DNA from: Methylorubrum salsuginis
GTDB taxonomy: Bacteria; Pseudomonadota; Alphaproteobacteria; Rhizobiales; Beijerinckiaceae
Direction of reading: 5' to 3'
Assembly (NCBI RefSeq): GCF_900114375.1
Contig: NZ_FOSV01000027.1
Span: 1 to 61,905, forward strand
DNA: 61,905 nucleotides
The notes under the pieces were generated by a model. It searched no databases and was not told the origin of the DNA. It was given only the letters and a program-made list of their open reading frames with translations. The translations under genes were made by a program, and so were the position numbers. Below, in pieces: positions 16,900 through 26,064 of this stretch. Each line of letters begins with the position of its first letter. Positions within the stretch are counted from its first letter, which is position 1.

Positions 16900-17004
16900 G
16901 CCCGAGACCGAGCGCAGGACCCCCGCAGCGGGGCCGGGCCGAAGGGTCCGGCCGGACCCGATGATCGCGGGCGCGACACGCGCCCCAGCAGGATCGAACG
17001 ATCG

Positions 17005-17745
17005 ATGCCCTCCTCCTTCCGCCTCCCCGTCCGCGCCCTGGCCCCCGTCTCCGTGCTGGTGCTGGCCGGCCTGCTCGGCGCCTGCCGGGCCGACCGCGTC
17101 GCCACCACCGGCTCGACCGCCCCGATCGACGTGCGCACCCGGCACCCGATCGTGCTGGCGGATGCCGACCGCACCCTCGACGTGTTCCCCACGGGCGTCG
17201 GCCATATCGATCCGCGCCAGGCCGCCGACATCGAGGCGTTCCTGCTCGAATACCGCCGCTACGGCCGCGGCCTCATCACCCTGGAACTGCCCCGCGGGGT
17301 CGCGCCCTCGCTCGCCGGCCCGGTCGAGCGCACCGGGGCGGCGATCCGCCGGCTGGGCGCCGAGATGGGCGTGCCGCCCGGCGGCTGGATCGTCGGCGGC
17401 TACCCGATCGCCAACCCGGCGCTGGCCTCGCCGGTCCGGCTCACCTTCCAACGGATGGAGGCGAAGGTGTCGAGCAAGTGCGGGCTCTGGCCGCGCGATC
17501 TCGGCACGAGCGACATCCGCTCCGACTGGTCCAACGAGCCGCAATGGAATCTCGGCTGCGCGACGCAGTCCAACATCGCCTCCCAGGTCGCCGATCCGGT
17601 CGATCTCGTGCGCGGGCGTCCCGAGGGCCGCATCGACACGGTGCGCCGCACCCGCGACATCGGCGAACTGCGCCAGGGCAAGGATCCGTCAACCCAGTGG
17701 CGGCAGGATGGGACGACGAGCGTCAAGGAGGCGGTCAAGAACTAG
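17005..17745 (+). CDS. cpaD: Pilus assembly lipoprotein CpaD
   Basis: The 246-residue protein has a lipobox (LLGAC, about residues 24-28). Its core (DVFPTGVGHIDPRQAADIEA, WPRDLGTSDIRSDWSNEP, NLGCATQSNIASQVADPVDL) matches the CpaD/RcpB family. These lipoproteins stabilise the CpaC secretin. The short motif CATQSNIA is the most characteristic. Confidence 0.92.
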   Translation: MPSSFRLPVRALAPVSVLVLAGLLGACRADRVATTGSTAPIDVRTRHPIVLADADRTLDVFPTGVGHIDPRQAADIEAFLLEYRRYGRGLITLELPRGVAPSLAGPVERTGAAIRRLGAEMGVPPGGWIVGGYPIANPALASPVRLTFQRMEAKVSSKCGLWPRDLGTSDIRSDWSNEPQWNLGCATQSNIASQVADPVDLVRGRPEGRIDTVRRTRDIGELRQGKDPSTQWRQDGTTSVKEAVKN

Positions 17746-17809
17746 CGCAACCTCGTACTCGCTTCGCCGACACGCCCTCCTCAAGACCTTCGAACCGGAA
17801 CAACGCGTC

Positions 17810-19054
17810 ATGCCGGACATCCACGAGGCCACGGAACGCACGATCGCCCCGGTGCCCCGGATCACGATCCAGGCATTCTGCGAGACGCCCGAAACGGCGG
17901 CCATGATCGAGGGGGTCGTCTCCGACCGCCGGATGCAGAAGGCGCACGTCAAGGTGCAGATGGGCGGCGGCGCGGCGGCGGTCGAGGCCTATCGGCACGC
18001 CCCGACGCCCAACGTCATCCTCATCGAGTTCGTCGGCACCAAGTCGCGCCCGCTCGAGTGCCTCGACCAGTTGGCGGAAGTCTGCGACGAGGGCACCAAG
18101 GTTCTCGTCGTCGGCCACGTCAACGACGTACTGCTCTACCGCCAGTTCATGCAGCGCGGCGTCAGCGAGTACCTGATGGCGCCGGTCGAGCCGGTGGCGC
18201 TGATCGCGGCGGTGTCCGACCTGTTCACGGCGCCCGGCGCCAAGCCGGTCGGGCGCACCATTGCGGTCTACGGCGCACGCGGCGGCGTCGGCGCCTCGAC
18301 CATCGCCCACAACCTCGCCTGGACGGTGGCGCGCGAGCACGGCACCTCGACGGTGATCGCCGACCTCGACATCGCCTTCGGCACCGCCAGCCTCAACTTC
18401 AACCAGGACCCGCCCCAGGGCATCGCCGAGGCGGTGTTCGCCCCTGAGCGCCTCGACGCCAACCTGCTCGACCGGCTGCTGTCGAAATGCGCCGACAACC
18501 TCAGCCTGCTGTCGGCGCCGGCCACCCTCGACCGCACCATCGACCTGACCGAGCCGGCCTTCGACGCGCTGACCGACCTTCTGAGGGCGGCGGTGCCCTG
18601 TATCGTCATGGACGTGCCGCATCGCTGGTCGGCCTGGACCCGGCGGGTGCTGGTGGCCGCCGACGAGATCCTCATCGTCGCTTCGCCCGACCTCGCCTCT
18701 CTGCGCAACACCAAGAACCTGCTCGCCCTGCTCCAGGCGAGCCGGCCCAACGACGCGAAGGCGCGGGTGATCCTCAACGGCGTCGGCATGCCCAAGCGCC
18801 CCGAGATCGCGGCGGCCGAGTTCGCCAAGGCGCTCGACGCGACGATCCAGGCCTCGATCCCCTTCGATCCGGCCCTGTTCGGCACCGCGGCCAACAACGG
18901 CCAGATGATCGCCGAGGTGCAGGCGGGCGCCAAGGCGGCGGAAATCTTCTCGGAGGTCGCGGCGGTCGTCACCGGCCGGGCCGAGGTGAAGCGGACGCGC
19001 GCCAACCTGCTGGAGCCGCTGCTCGCCCGCCTGAGCCGCAAGAAGGCTTCGTGA
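17810..19054 (+). CDS. cpaE: CpaE-family ParA/MinD-like pilus localisation ATPase
   Basis: The 414-residue protein has an N-terminal receiver-like domain (about 15-135), which lacks an obvious phosphoacceptor site, and a C-terminal MinD/ParA-like domain (from about 148). The Walker A is the variant form GARGGVGASTIAHNLAW, where Ala replaces the usual second Lys; this is typical of CpaE. In Caulobacter, CpaE sets the polar site of pilus assembly. It sits between cpaD and cpaF in the standard order. Confidence 0.93.
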   Translation: MPDIHEATERTIAPVPRITIQAFCETPETAAMIEGVVSDRRMQKAHVKVQMGGGAAAVEAYRHAPTPNVILIEFVGTKSRPLECLDQLAEVCDEGTKVLVVGHVNDVLLYRQFMQRGVSEYLMAPVEPVALIAAVSDLFTAPGAKPVGRTIAVYGARGGVGASTIAHNLAWTVAREHGTSTVIADLDIAFGTASLNFNQDPPQGIAEAVFAPERLDANLLDRLLSKCADNLSLLSAPATLDRTIDLTEPAFDALTDLLRAAVPCIVMDVPHRWSAWTRRVLVAADEILIVASPDLASLRNTKNLLALLQASRPNDAKARVILNGVGMPKRPEIAAAEFAKALDATIQASIPFDPALFGTAANNGQMIAEVQAGAKAAEIFSEVAAVVTGRAEVKRTRANLLEPLLARLSRKKAS

Positions 19055-19115
19055 GCGTGGCCCGCGCCCCCGCTTTCGCCCCGTCCCTTCCCGCCAGTTG
19101 AGGGCGCACGGCGCC

Positions 19116-20570
19116 ATGTTCGGACGACGCTCCGCCACCGCAGCGGCCCCCGCCGCCCCGGTCGCCCCGGCCGGAAAGCCGGCCCCGCCCGCGCCCGTCC
19201 TGCAGGACGAGCCGCGCGCCGCGCGTTCCGAGGCGCCCCCGCCCCGGCCGGCGCCGGTGGCGCCGCCCGCGCCGCAGAAGTCCGAGGATTATTTCCGCAC
19301 GAAGAGCATGATCTTCGGCGCGCTGATCGAGGCGATCGATCTCGCCCAGCTCGCCCGGCTCGACCCGGAATCGGCCCGCGAGGAAATCCGCGACATCGTC
19401 TCGGAGATCATCGGCCTCAAGAACATCGTGCTGTCGATCGCCGAGCAGGAGGAACTGCTCGACGACATCTGCAACGACGTGCTCGGCTACGGCCCGCTCG
19501 AACCGCTGCTCGCCCGCGACGACATCGCCGACGTGATGGTCAACGGCGCCGACCGGACCTTCATCGAGGTCGGGGGCAAGATTCAGCTCACCAACGTACG
19601 CTTCCGCGACAACCAGCAGCTGATGAACATCTGCCAGCGGATCGTCAGCCAGGTCGGCCGGCGCGTCGACGAATCCTCGCCGATCTGCGACGCGCGCCTG
19701 CCCGACGGCTCCCGCGTCAACGTCATCGCGCCCCCGCTCGCCATCGACGGGCCGGCGCTGACCATCCGTAAGTTCAAGAAGGACAAGCTCACCCTCGACC
19801 AGCTCGTCCGCTTCGGCGCGATCTCCCCCGAGGGCGCCAAGATCCTGCAGATCATCGGCAAGGTCCGCTGCAACGTCGTGATCTCCGGCGGTACCGGCTC
19901 GGGCAAGACGACGCTGCTGAACTGCCTCACCGCCTATATCGAGCACGACGAGCGGGTCATCACCTGCGAGGACGCCGCGGAGCTTCAGCTCCAGCAGCCG
20001 CACGTGGTCCGGCTCGAGACGCGCCCGCCGAACCTGGAGGGCCAGGGCTCGGTCACCATGCGCGACCTCGTCAAGAACTGCCTGCGCATGCGGCCCGAGC
20101 GGATCATCGTCGGCGAGGTGCGCGGGCCGGAGGCATTCGATCTGCTCCAGGCCATGAACACCGGCCACGACGGCTCGATGGGCACGCTCCACGCCAACTC
20201 GCCCCGCGAGTGCCTCGCCCGTATCGAATCGATGATCACCATGGGCGGCTTCTCGCTGCCCTCGCGGACCTTGCGCGAGATGATCACCGGCTCGGTCGAC
20301 GTGATCATCCAGGCCATGCGCATGCGCGACGGCTCGCGACGCATCACCCACATCACCGAGGTGCTGGGGATGGAAGGCGACGTCATCATCACCCAGGACC
20401 TGTTCGTCTACGACGTGCTCGGCGAGGACGCCAATGGCCGCCTGATCGGCCGCCACCGTTCCACCGGCATCGGCCGCCCGCGCTTCTGGGACCGGGCGCG
20501 CTACTACGGCGAGGAACGGGCGCTGGCCGAGGCCCTCGATGCCGCCGCGGTCGACGGAGAGGCGGCGTGA
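19116..20570 (+). CDS. cpaF: Secretion ATPase CpaF/TadA
   Basis: This hexameric ATPase drives Flp pilus assembly. After a Pro/Ala-rich N terminus of about 55 residues, it has the conserved N-domain (GYGPLEPLLARDDIADVMVN), Walker A (ISGGTGSGKTTLLNCL), the Asp box, and Walker B (MRPERIIVGEVRGPEAFDLL), then the His box (GTLHANSPRECLARIE). The ATG at 19116 is used; a TTG six codons upstream is possible. Its stop overlaps the tadB start by four bases. Confidence 0.96.
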   Translation: MFGRRSATAAAPAAPVAPAGKPAPPAPVLQDEPRAARSEAPPPRPAPVAPPAPQKSEDYFRTKSMIFGALIEAIDLAQLARLDPESAREEIRDIVSEIIGLKNIVLSIAEQEELLDDICNDVLGYGPLEPLLARDDIADVMVNGADRTFIEVGGKIQLTNVRFRDNQQLMNICQRIVSQVGRRVDESSPICDARLPDGSRVNVIAPPLAIDGPALTIRKFKKDKLTLDQLVRFGAISPEGAKILQIIGKVRCNVVISGGTGSGKTTLLNCLTAYIEHDERVITCEDAAELQLQQPHVVRLETRPPNLEGQGSVTMRDLVKNCLRMRPERIIVGEVRGPEAFDLLQAMNTGHDGSMGTLHANSPRECLARIESMITMGGFSLPSRTLREMITGSVDVIIQAMRMRDGSRRITHITEVLGMEGDVIITQDLFVYDVLGEDANGRLIGRHRSTGIGRPRFWDRARYYGEERALAEALDAAAVDGEAA

Positions 20571-21538
20571 GCGCGGCCAACCTCCCGCTCGCGGTCGGGC
20601 TCGTCGCCGTGGCGGCGGGCGCGGTCGCTTATGTCGCGCTCAACCCGTTGCTGTCGGGGGAACGCCGGGCCGAACAACGTCGCAGGGCGCTGGGCCAGAG
20701 CACCGCGGCGGTGACCGAGCGCACCAACGCCGCCAACCGCCGCGAACACGTCGCCAAGAGCCTCAAGGAACTGGAGGCCAAGAAGGACAAGACCAAGGTC
20801 ACCCTGGAGCTGAAGATCGCCCGGGCCGGCCTCGATTGGAGCCGCAAGAAGTATTACGTCGTCTCGACCCTCGTCGCCCTCGGTCTCGGCTTCGGCGTCC
20901 TCCTCGTGTCGGGCCGCCCGCTCGTCGCCCTGCTCGCCGTCTTCGTCGGCGGGCTCGGCGTTCCGGCCTGGATCCTCAAGCACCTGCAGAAGCGGCGCAT
21001 CGCCGCCTTCATCGACGAATTGCCCAACGCCATCGACGTGGTGGTGCGCGGCCTCAAATCCGGCATCCCGCTGGGCGACTGCCTGCGGATGATCTCGCGC
21101 GAGGCCAAGGAGCCCCTGCGCAGCGAGTTCCGGGTCGCCAACGAGGCGCAGGCGCTCGGCCTGCCGATGTCGGAGGCGATCCAGCGCATGTACGAGCGGG
21201 TGCCCGTCACCGAGGTGAACTTCTTCGCCGTGGTGATCGGCATCCAGGCCAAGGCCGGCGGCAACCTGTCGGAGGCGCTCGGCAACCTCTCGCGGGTGCT
21301 GCGCGAGCGCAAGAAGATGGCCGGCAAGATCGCGGCGATGAGCATGGAGGCCAAGGTCTCGGCGGCGATCATCGCCGCTCTGCCCTTCATCGTCGCCTTC
21401 ACCACCTACCTGTCGAGCCCCGACTACATTTCGCTGCTCTGGACCACGGCCATCGGCAAGATCGCCCTCGCGGCCTCCGCCCTGTGGATGGGTTTGGGGA
21501 TCGCGATGATGCGCAAGATGATCAACTTCGACGTGTAA
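20567..21538 (+). CDS. tadB: Inner-membrane pilus platform protein TadB
   Basis: The GTG start overlaps the end of cpaF (GTGA). The 323 residues begin with a membrane helix, then a charged cytoplasmic stretch, and carry the T2SS F domain (FIDELPNAIDVVVRGLKSGI, AKAGGNLSEALGNLSRVLRE) between transmembrane helices. It pairs with TadC to form the platform moved by the CpaF ATPase. Confidence 0.93.
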   Translation: MSAANLPLAVGLVAVAAGAVAYVALNPLLSGERRAEQRRRALGQSTAAVTERTNAANRREHVAKSLKELEAKKDKTKVTLELKIARAGLDWSRKKYYVVSTLVALGLGFGVLLVSGRPLVALLAVFVGGLGVPAWILKHLQKRRIAAFIDELPNAIDVVVRGLKSGIPLGDCLRMISREAKEPLRSEFRVANEAQALGLPMSEAIQRMYERVPVTEVNFFAVVIGIQAKAGGNLSEALGNLSRVLRERKKMAGKIAAMSMEAKVSAAIIAALPFIVAFTTYLSSPDYISLLWTTAIGKIALAASALWMGLGIAMMRKMINFDV

Positions 21539-21701
21539 CGATGGATGCGTCGGGCCGACCTTTGGCCGGGCCCGACGCATCCGGCGGACGACCGCCACCG
21601 CGCCGTCGCGCGGGCAGACGACGACGAGACAGGCTCATCGTCGTCCGGGGGAGGACGCTTCGGCCCGGTGCGGCGCTGCGTCGAGAAGCGGGAGAGGATC
21701 G

Positions 21702-22676
21702 ATGCTGGATCAGTTGGTCGATGCGGCGCTTCAGCCGCGCTTCGTCGCCACCGTCCTGACGGGCATTGCCGCCGCCGCGACCGTGTTCACGCTGGTCCAG
21801 CCGCTGCTCGAGACCGATACCCTCGCCAAGCGGATGAAGCTCGTCAGCGACGAGCGCGAGCAGATGCGCCTGCGCGAGCGCGAACGCCTGTCGAACCGCG
21901 CGACCCTGCGCAGCGAGCCCAAGGCCTACATGAAGCGCGTGGTGGAGCGGCTCCATCTGACGCGCTGGCTCGGGACCGAGACGGCGAAGGCCAAGCTGGT
22001 GCTCGCGGGCTATCGCGGCGCGAGCGCCGAGACGGCGTTCCTGTTCTTCCGCCTCGTGACGCCGACCGTCGTCACCGTGCTGGCGCTGTTCTATCTGTTC
22101 GTGCTGGAGGTGCTGGACCAGCCCTTCCTGATCCGCACCGGCATCGTGCTGATGGCGGCCTTCGTCGGCATGAAGCTGCCCGAGGTCTATCTGAGCAACG
22201 TCACCTCGAAGCGTCAGGCCCAGATCCGTCAGGCTTGGCCCGATGCCCTCGACATGTGCCTGATCTGCGTCGAGTCCGGCATGTCAGTGGAGAACGCCTT
22301 CCGCCGCGTCAGCCTGGAGATCGCCGGGCAATCGGCCGTGCTCGCCGAGGAACTGGCGCTGCTCAACGCCGAGCTGTCCTACCTGCCGGACCGTCGCGTG
22401 GCCTATGAGAACCTCGCCCTGCGCACCGGCCTCGAACCGGTGAAGTCGCTGACCACGGCGCTGATCCAGGCCGAGCGCTACGGCACCCCCGTCGGCCAAG
22501 CGCTCCGCGTGCTGGCCCAGGAAAGCCGCGACACCCGCATGAACGAAGCCGAGAAGAAGGCTGCGGCGCTGCCGCCGAAGCTGACCGTGCCGATGATCGT
22601 GTTCTTCCTGCCCGTGCTGTTCGTGGTCATCATGACACCCGCGGGCATCCAGGCCTATTCGATGATGAACAAGTAG
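21702..22676 (+). CDS. tadC: Inner-membrane pilus platform protein TadC
   Basis: The 324 residues have an N-terminal helix, then a cytoplasmic segment and the T2SS F domain (WPDALDMCLICVESGMSVEN, TTALIQAERYGTPVGQALRV), and C-terminal helices (VPMIVFFLPVLFVVIMTPAG). The locus ends here: no tadD, tadE, tadF or tadG follows, and the next gene is on the other strand with stops three bases apart. Those parts must be encoded elsewhere if the pilus is complete. Confidence 0.93.
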   Translation: MLDQLVDAALQPRFVATVLTGIAAAATVFTLVQPLLETDTLAKRMKLVSDEREQMRLRERERLSNRATLRSEPKAYMKRVVERLHLTRWLGTETAKAKLVLAGYRGASAETAFLFFRLVTPTVVTVLALFYLFVLEVLDQPFLIRTGIVLMAAFVGMKLPEVYLSNVTSKRQAQIRQAWPDALDMCLICVESGMSVENAFRRVSLEIAGQSAVLAEELALLNAELSYLPDRRVAYENLALRTGLEPVKSLTTALIQAERYGTPVGQALRVLAQESRDTRMNEAEKKAAALPPKLTVPMIVFFLPVLFVVIMTPAGIQAYSMMNK

Positions 22677-22679
22677 GGC

Positions 22680-23735
22680 TCAGCCTCCGTTCGCCGTGGC
22701 CGGTTTACCGGCCCGCTCCCAATAGCCGACGACGAGGTGGCGCTCGCGGGTCAGGCCCCGCTCCGACCGCAGATGCTTTCTGAGCGCTCGGGCGGCCCCG
22801 GCCTCGCAGCCGGCCCAGACGAACAGGTCGTTGCCGTCCGGGAAGTCGAGGGCGCGGATCGCCGGAACGAGCCGGCTCTCGGCCCCCCGCTCGAGCCAGC
22901 GCACGCCGACGCCCTCGGGGGCCGCCAGCGGATAGGCCGGCTCCGCCCCCTCCGCCTCGATCAGCACGACGCCGCGGGCCTCCGGCGGCATGGCCTCCAG
23001 TGTCCGGGCGATGGCGGGCAGAGCCGTCTCGTCGCCCGCGAGCAGGGTCCAGGCGGCGGGCGGCACCGCGCGGCCGAGGGGACCGGCGATGCCGCAGAGC
23101 GCCCCGGGTCGGGCCTCCATCGCGAAGCGGGCGCCGGGCCCCGGATCGTCGTGGAGCACGAAGTCGATCTCGACCCTGTCGGACGAGGCCCGGCGGATCG
23201 TGTAGTAGCGCACCTCCGGGCAGACCGGGGCGTCGGGCCAGAGGGTGCGCCCGTCGGGACCCGGACGGGGCCATTCCGGCCGCGTCACGCCGGGCGGCGG
23301 CAGGTAGAACCGCACGTGCAGGTCGTCCGTGACGGCAAAGCGTTCGAGATCGGTACCGGTGAAGGTGAGGCGGCGCATCCGGGGCGTCAGCGCCTCGGAG
23401 GCGACGAGGCGCAACTCGCGGAAATTCGAGAAGGTCGCCGCCCCCGCCGCGAAGCCCGACCAGGCGATGACCGGCTCCTCGCCCTCGGCGAAGTCGACGA
23501 TGTTGGCGGCGAGCAGGGCGCGCAGCATCTCCAGGCCGCCCTCGTCCTGCGCCTCGACCCGCACCCGCAAGGCGCCGCCCACCGGTTCCAGGGTGCCGGT
23601 GCCGACGCCGAGTTGCATGACCACGTGCCCCCCCTGCCGCTCGTGGGCGACGTCGTGGGCGCTCAGGTGATCGACGAGGTCGGCGGTGAGCCTGTGCGGA
23701 TCGGCGAGCGCCACCGTCGCTTCGGAGAACAGCAT
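22680..23735 (-). CDS. Siderophore-interacting protein (FAD ferric reductase) with N-terminal DUF2218
   Basis: The 351-residue protein is a fusion. An N-terminal domain of about 90 residues (LVDHLSAHDVAHERQGGHVV, LRALLAANIVDFAEGEEPVI) matches DUF2218. The rest is a ViuB/SIP-type reductase: FAD-binding barrel with YYTIRRASSDRVEIDFVLHD, then LLAGDETALPAIARTLEAMP and the C-terminal LFVWAGCEAGAARALRKHLR. SIP enzymes reduce ferric siderophores in the cytosol to release iron, which fits the importer genes next door on the other strand. Confidence 0.9.
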   Translation of the reverse strand: MLFSEATVALADPHRLTADLVDHLSAHDVAHERQGGHVVMQLGVGTGTLEPVGGALRVRVEAQDEGGLEMLRALLAANIVDFAEGEEPVIAWSGFAAGAATFSNFRELRLVASEALTPRMRRLTFTGTDLERFAVTDDLHVRFYLPPPGVTRPEWPRPGPDGRTLWPDAPVCPEVRYYTIRRASSDRVEIDFVLHDDPGPGARFAMEARPGALCGIAGPLGRAVPPAAWTLLAGDETALPAIARTLEAMPPEARGVVLIEAEGAEPAYPLAAPEGVGVRWLERGAESRLVPAIRALDFPDGNDLFVWAGCEAGAARALRKHLRSERGLTRERHLVVGYWERAGKPATANGG

Positions 23736-24039
23736 CGCGGAGCGGCTCCTCGGATCGCCTCTGAATCTTTTCGCCGGCCCGCCTCGCCTCGATGGCGGGG
23801 GTGAAAGACCGAGGCGGTCGACCGGCAGCCGGTTTAAGGAGCGATCTCCGGCAACGTCAACGTTGTGCGAATTGATGCTGGCGACCTCTTGATTGTACTT
23901 GTTCCAGAGTGGGGCCTGTCGGCATCGCCCGATGAAAAGCCCCTTCCCCTAAATTCTCCGGCCCCCCGTTCGTCCCCTTTCCAACCTGCCCGGAGCGGTC
24001 GCCGCGCCGCCCGAGGCGCCCCGAGGGGAGTTCTCACCG
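23736..24039. other. Intergenic region, divergent promoters of the iron locus
   Basis: This 304-bp region separates the SIP reductase from the mbtH-like gene. It has a lower-GC stretch at about 23855-23910, likely to contain the promoters. I looked for classical Fur, RirA or Irr boxes and saw none that I would call. Confidence 0.45.
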
Positions 24040-24258
24040 TTGAGCTTCGACCGCGACGACATCCTGTTCCACGTGGTGGTGAACGACGAGGACCAGTACT
24101 CGATCTGGCCCGACTTCAAGCCGACCCCCGAGGGGTGGCGCCGCGTCGGGGTCAGCGGCGACAAGGCCGCCTGCCTCCAGCACATCGAGACCGTCTGGAC
24201 CGACATGCGCCCGCGCAGCCTGCGCGAGGCGATGGACGGCGACGCCGCCCGCGCCTGA
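24040..24258 (+). CDS. MbtH-like protein
   Basis: The 72 residues carry the MbtH signature: NDEDQYSIWPDFKPTPEGW and then CLQHIETVWTDMRPRSL, including the conserved Trp residues. MbtH-like proteins bind adenylation domains of NRPSs and are needed for their solubility or activity, mostly in siderophore or antibiotic synthesis. The start is a TTG behind a GGGGAG; I see no ATG in frame nearby. No NRPS gene lies in this window. Confidence 0.92.
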   Translation: MSFDRDDILFHVVVNDEDQYSIWPDFKPTPEGWRRVGVSGDKAACLQHIETVWTDMRPRSLREAMDGDAARA

Positions 24259-24293
24259 CCCTCATCCTTCCTCTCACGCCGAAGAGGCCGACC

Positions 24294-25232
24294 ATGCCCG
24301 CTCCCGCTCTTCCCGTCCTGCTCGAAGGTTCGGGCCCGCTGATCGCGGCGATCGAGGCCCGCGATTCCGAGATCCGCGACGCCCTCGGCACCGTCGGCGG
24401 CGTTCTGCTGCGGGGCTATTCGGTCGAGAGCGTCGAGGCGTTCCGGGCGTTCGCCGCCGGCTTCGGCCATCCGCTCCTGTCCTACGAGTTCGGCTCGACG
24501 CCGCGCAGCAAGGTAGAGGGCGGGGTCTATTCCTCGACCGAGTATCCGGCCCACCGCGAGATTCCGCTCCACAACGAGCAATCCTATACCCGCGACTGGC
24601 CGCTGCGGATCTGGTTCCACTGCGTCACCGCCTCGCCCGAAGGCGGCGCCACCCCGCTCGCCGACAGCCGCGCGATCTACCGGGCGCTCGATCCGGCCCT
24701 GCGGGACAAGTTCGCCCAAAAGGGCCTGCGCTACGTGCGCAACTTCGGCAACGGCCTCGACCTGCCCTGGACCAAGGTGTTCAACACCGACGACCGCGCC
24801 GCGGTCGAGACCTATTGCCGGGACCACGCCATCGACTTCACGTGGAAGGAGGACGGTGAGCTGCGCACGAGTCAGCTCTGCCAAGCGGTGGCCAAGCACC
24901 CCCGCACCGGCGAGGACGTGTGGTTCAACCAAGCCCACCTGTTCCACGTCTCCGCGCTGGACGAGGTCGAGCGCGAGGTGCTGCTCGACACGGTCGGGGA
25001 GGACGAACTCCCCCGCAACGTGTATTTCGGCGACGGAAGCCCGATTCCCGACGACGACCTCGACGCCGTGCGCGCCGTGTTGAAGGCCGAGAAGGTGAGC
25101 TTTCCCTGGCAGGCGGGCGACGTGCTGATGCTCGACAACATGCTGATCATGCACGGCCGCGAACCCTATGCCGGCCCGCGCAAGGTCGTCGTCGCCATGG
25201 CCGAGGCGCACGGGATGAACAGGGCAGCATGA
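24294..25232 (+). CDS. TauD/TfdA-type Fe(II)/2-oxoglutarate dioxygenase, SyrP/clavaminate-synthase-like
   Basis: The 312-residue protein has the iron-binding HxE motif (PLHNEQSYTRDW, near residue 101) and the distal His and 2-oxoglutarate-binding Arg in MLDNMLIMHGREPYAGPRKV. This form, with HxE and LLRGYSVESVEAFRAF at the N terminus, resembles SyrP-like enzymes that beta-hydroxylate aspartate or other residues bound to an NRPS. Together with MbtH it points to a hydroxylated peptide siderophore. The substrate is not shown by the sequence. Confidence 0.87.
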   Translation: MPAPALPVLLEGSGPLIAAIEARDSEIRDALGTVGGVLLRGYSVESVEAFRAFAAGFGHPLLSYEFGSTPRSKVEGGVYSSTEYPAHREIPLHNEQSYTRDWPLRIWFHCVTASPEGGATPLADSRAIYRALDPALRDKFAQKGLRYVRNFGNGLDLPWTKVFNTDDRAAVETYCRDHAIDFTWKEDGELRTSQLCQAVAKHPRTGEDVWFNQAHLFHVSALDEVEREVLLDTVGEDELPRNVYFGDGSPIPDDDLDAVRAVLKAEKVSFPWQAGDVLMLDNMLIMHGREPYAGPRKVVVAMAEAHGMNRAA

Positions 25233-25242
25233 GTTCGACTGC

Positions 25243-26064
25243 ATGAGCGAGGCCGCGATCCTTCGGGGCCGTGGCCTCACCGTCGCCTACGGGGCGCGCC
25301 GCGTCCTCGACGGGCTCGACGTGGCGATCGCACCGGGGGGCGTGACCGCGCTCTGCGGGGCGAACGGTTGCGGGAAGTCGACGCTGTTGCGCTCGCTCGC
25401 GGGCTTGCAGCCGCTCCAGGCCGGCACCGTCGAGATCGACGGGCGCCCGCTCGGGGAGTTGAAGCGGCGCGAGCGCGCCCGGGCTCTGGCGATGCTGGCC
25501 CAGGCCAACGAGGTGCCGGCGGGCCTCACGGTGTTCGAGTTGGTGGCCTATGGGCGCCACGCCCATCGCCGGCTGATCGGCGGCCTGTCCTCGGCCGACC
25601 GCAGCGCGATCCTCGACGCGCTGGCCGCCACGGGCCTGCGCGACCACGGCGCCCGCGAGGTCGCGGCCCTATCGGGCGGCGAGCGGCAGCGCGCCTGGAT
25701 CGCCATGGCGCTCGCCCAGCAATGCCGCGTCCTGCTCCTCGACGAGCCGACGACCTGGCTCGACGTACGCCATCAGGTCGAGCTGGTCCTGGCGCTGAAG
25801 AACCTCAACCGCGAGCGCGGCATCACCATCGTCTGCGTGCTGCACGACCTCAATCAGGCGGCGGCGATGGCCGACCGGGTGCTGCTGATGAAGGCGGGCC
25901 GCATCCTCCATGACGGGCCGCCCGCCGAGATGCTGCGCCCGGCGCCGCTGGCGGAGGTCTACGGCGTCGAGATGTGGCGGCTCGACCATCCGGATTCGGC
26001 CGCCCCGCTCTGCGTGCCCGCCTTCGCCCCGGCCCGGCGCCAGCCGCTCGAAGCCCGCCCGTGA
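25243..26064 (+). CDS. Iron-siderophore ABC transporter, ATP-binding protein (FecE/FhuC type)
   Basis: The 273 residues contain Walker A (CGANGCGKSTLLRSLAG), the ABC signature (LSGGERQRAWIAMALAQ), Walker B (CRVLLLDEPTTWLD) and the switch His (VCVLHDLNQAAAMADR). It is the ATPase of the permease encoded immediately downstream, whose GTG start overlaps this stop. The spacing from the dioxygenase gene is 10 bases, so the whole set is probably one transcript. Confidence 0.95.
   Translation: MSEAAILRGRGLTVAYGARRVLDGLDVAIAPGGVTALCGANGCGKSTLLRSLAGLQPLQAGTVEIDGRPLGELKRRERARALAMLAQANEVPAGLTVFELVAYGRHAHRRLIGGLSSADRSAILDALAATGLRDHGAREVAALSGGERQRAWIAMALAQQCRVLLLDEPTTWLDVRHQVELVLALKNLNRERGITIVCVLHDLNQAAAMADRVLLMKAGRILHDGPPAEMLRPAPLAEVYGVEMWRLDHPDSAAPLCVPAFAPARRQPLEARP

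Noticed and set aside
23736..24039. Fur, Irr or RirA box in the iron-locus promoter
   Set aside because: Iron control is likely, but no sequence there fits the known motifs well enough to report.
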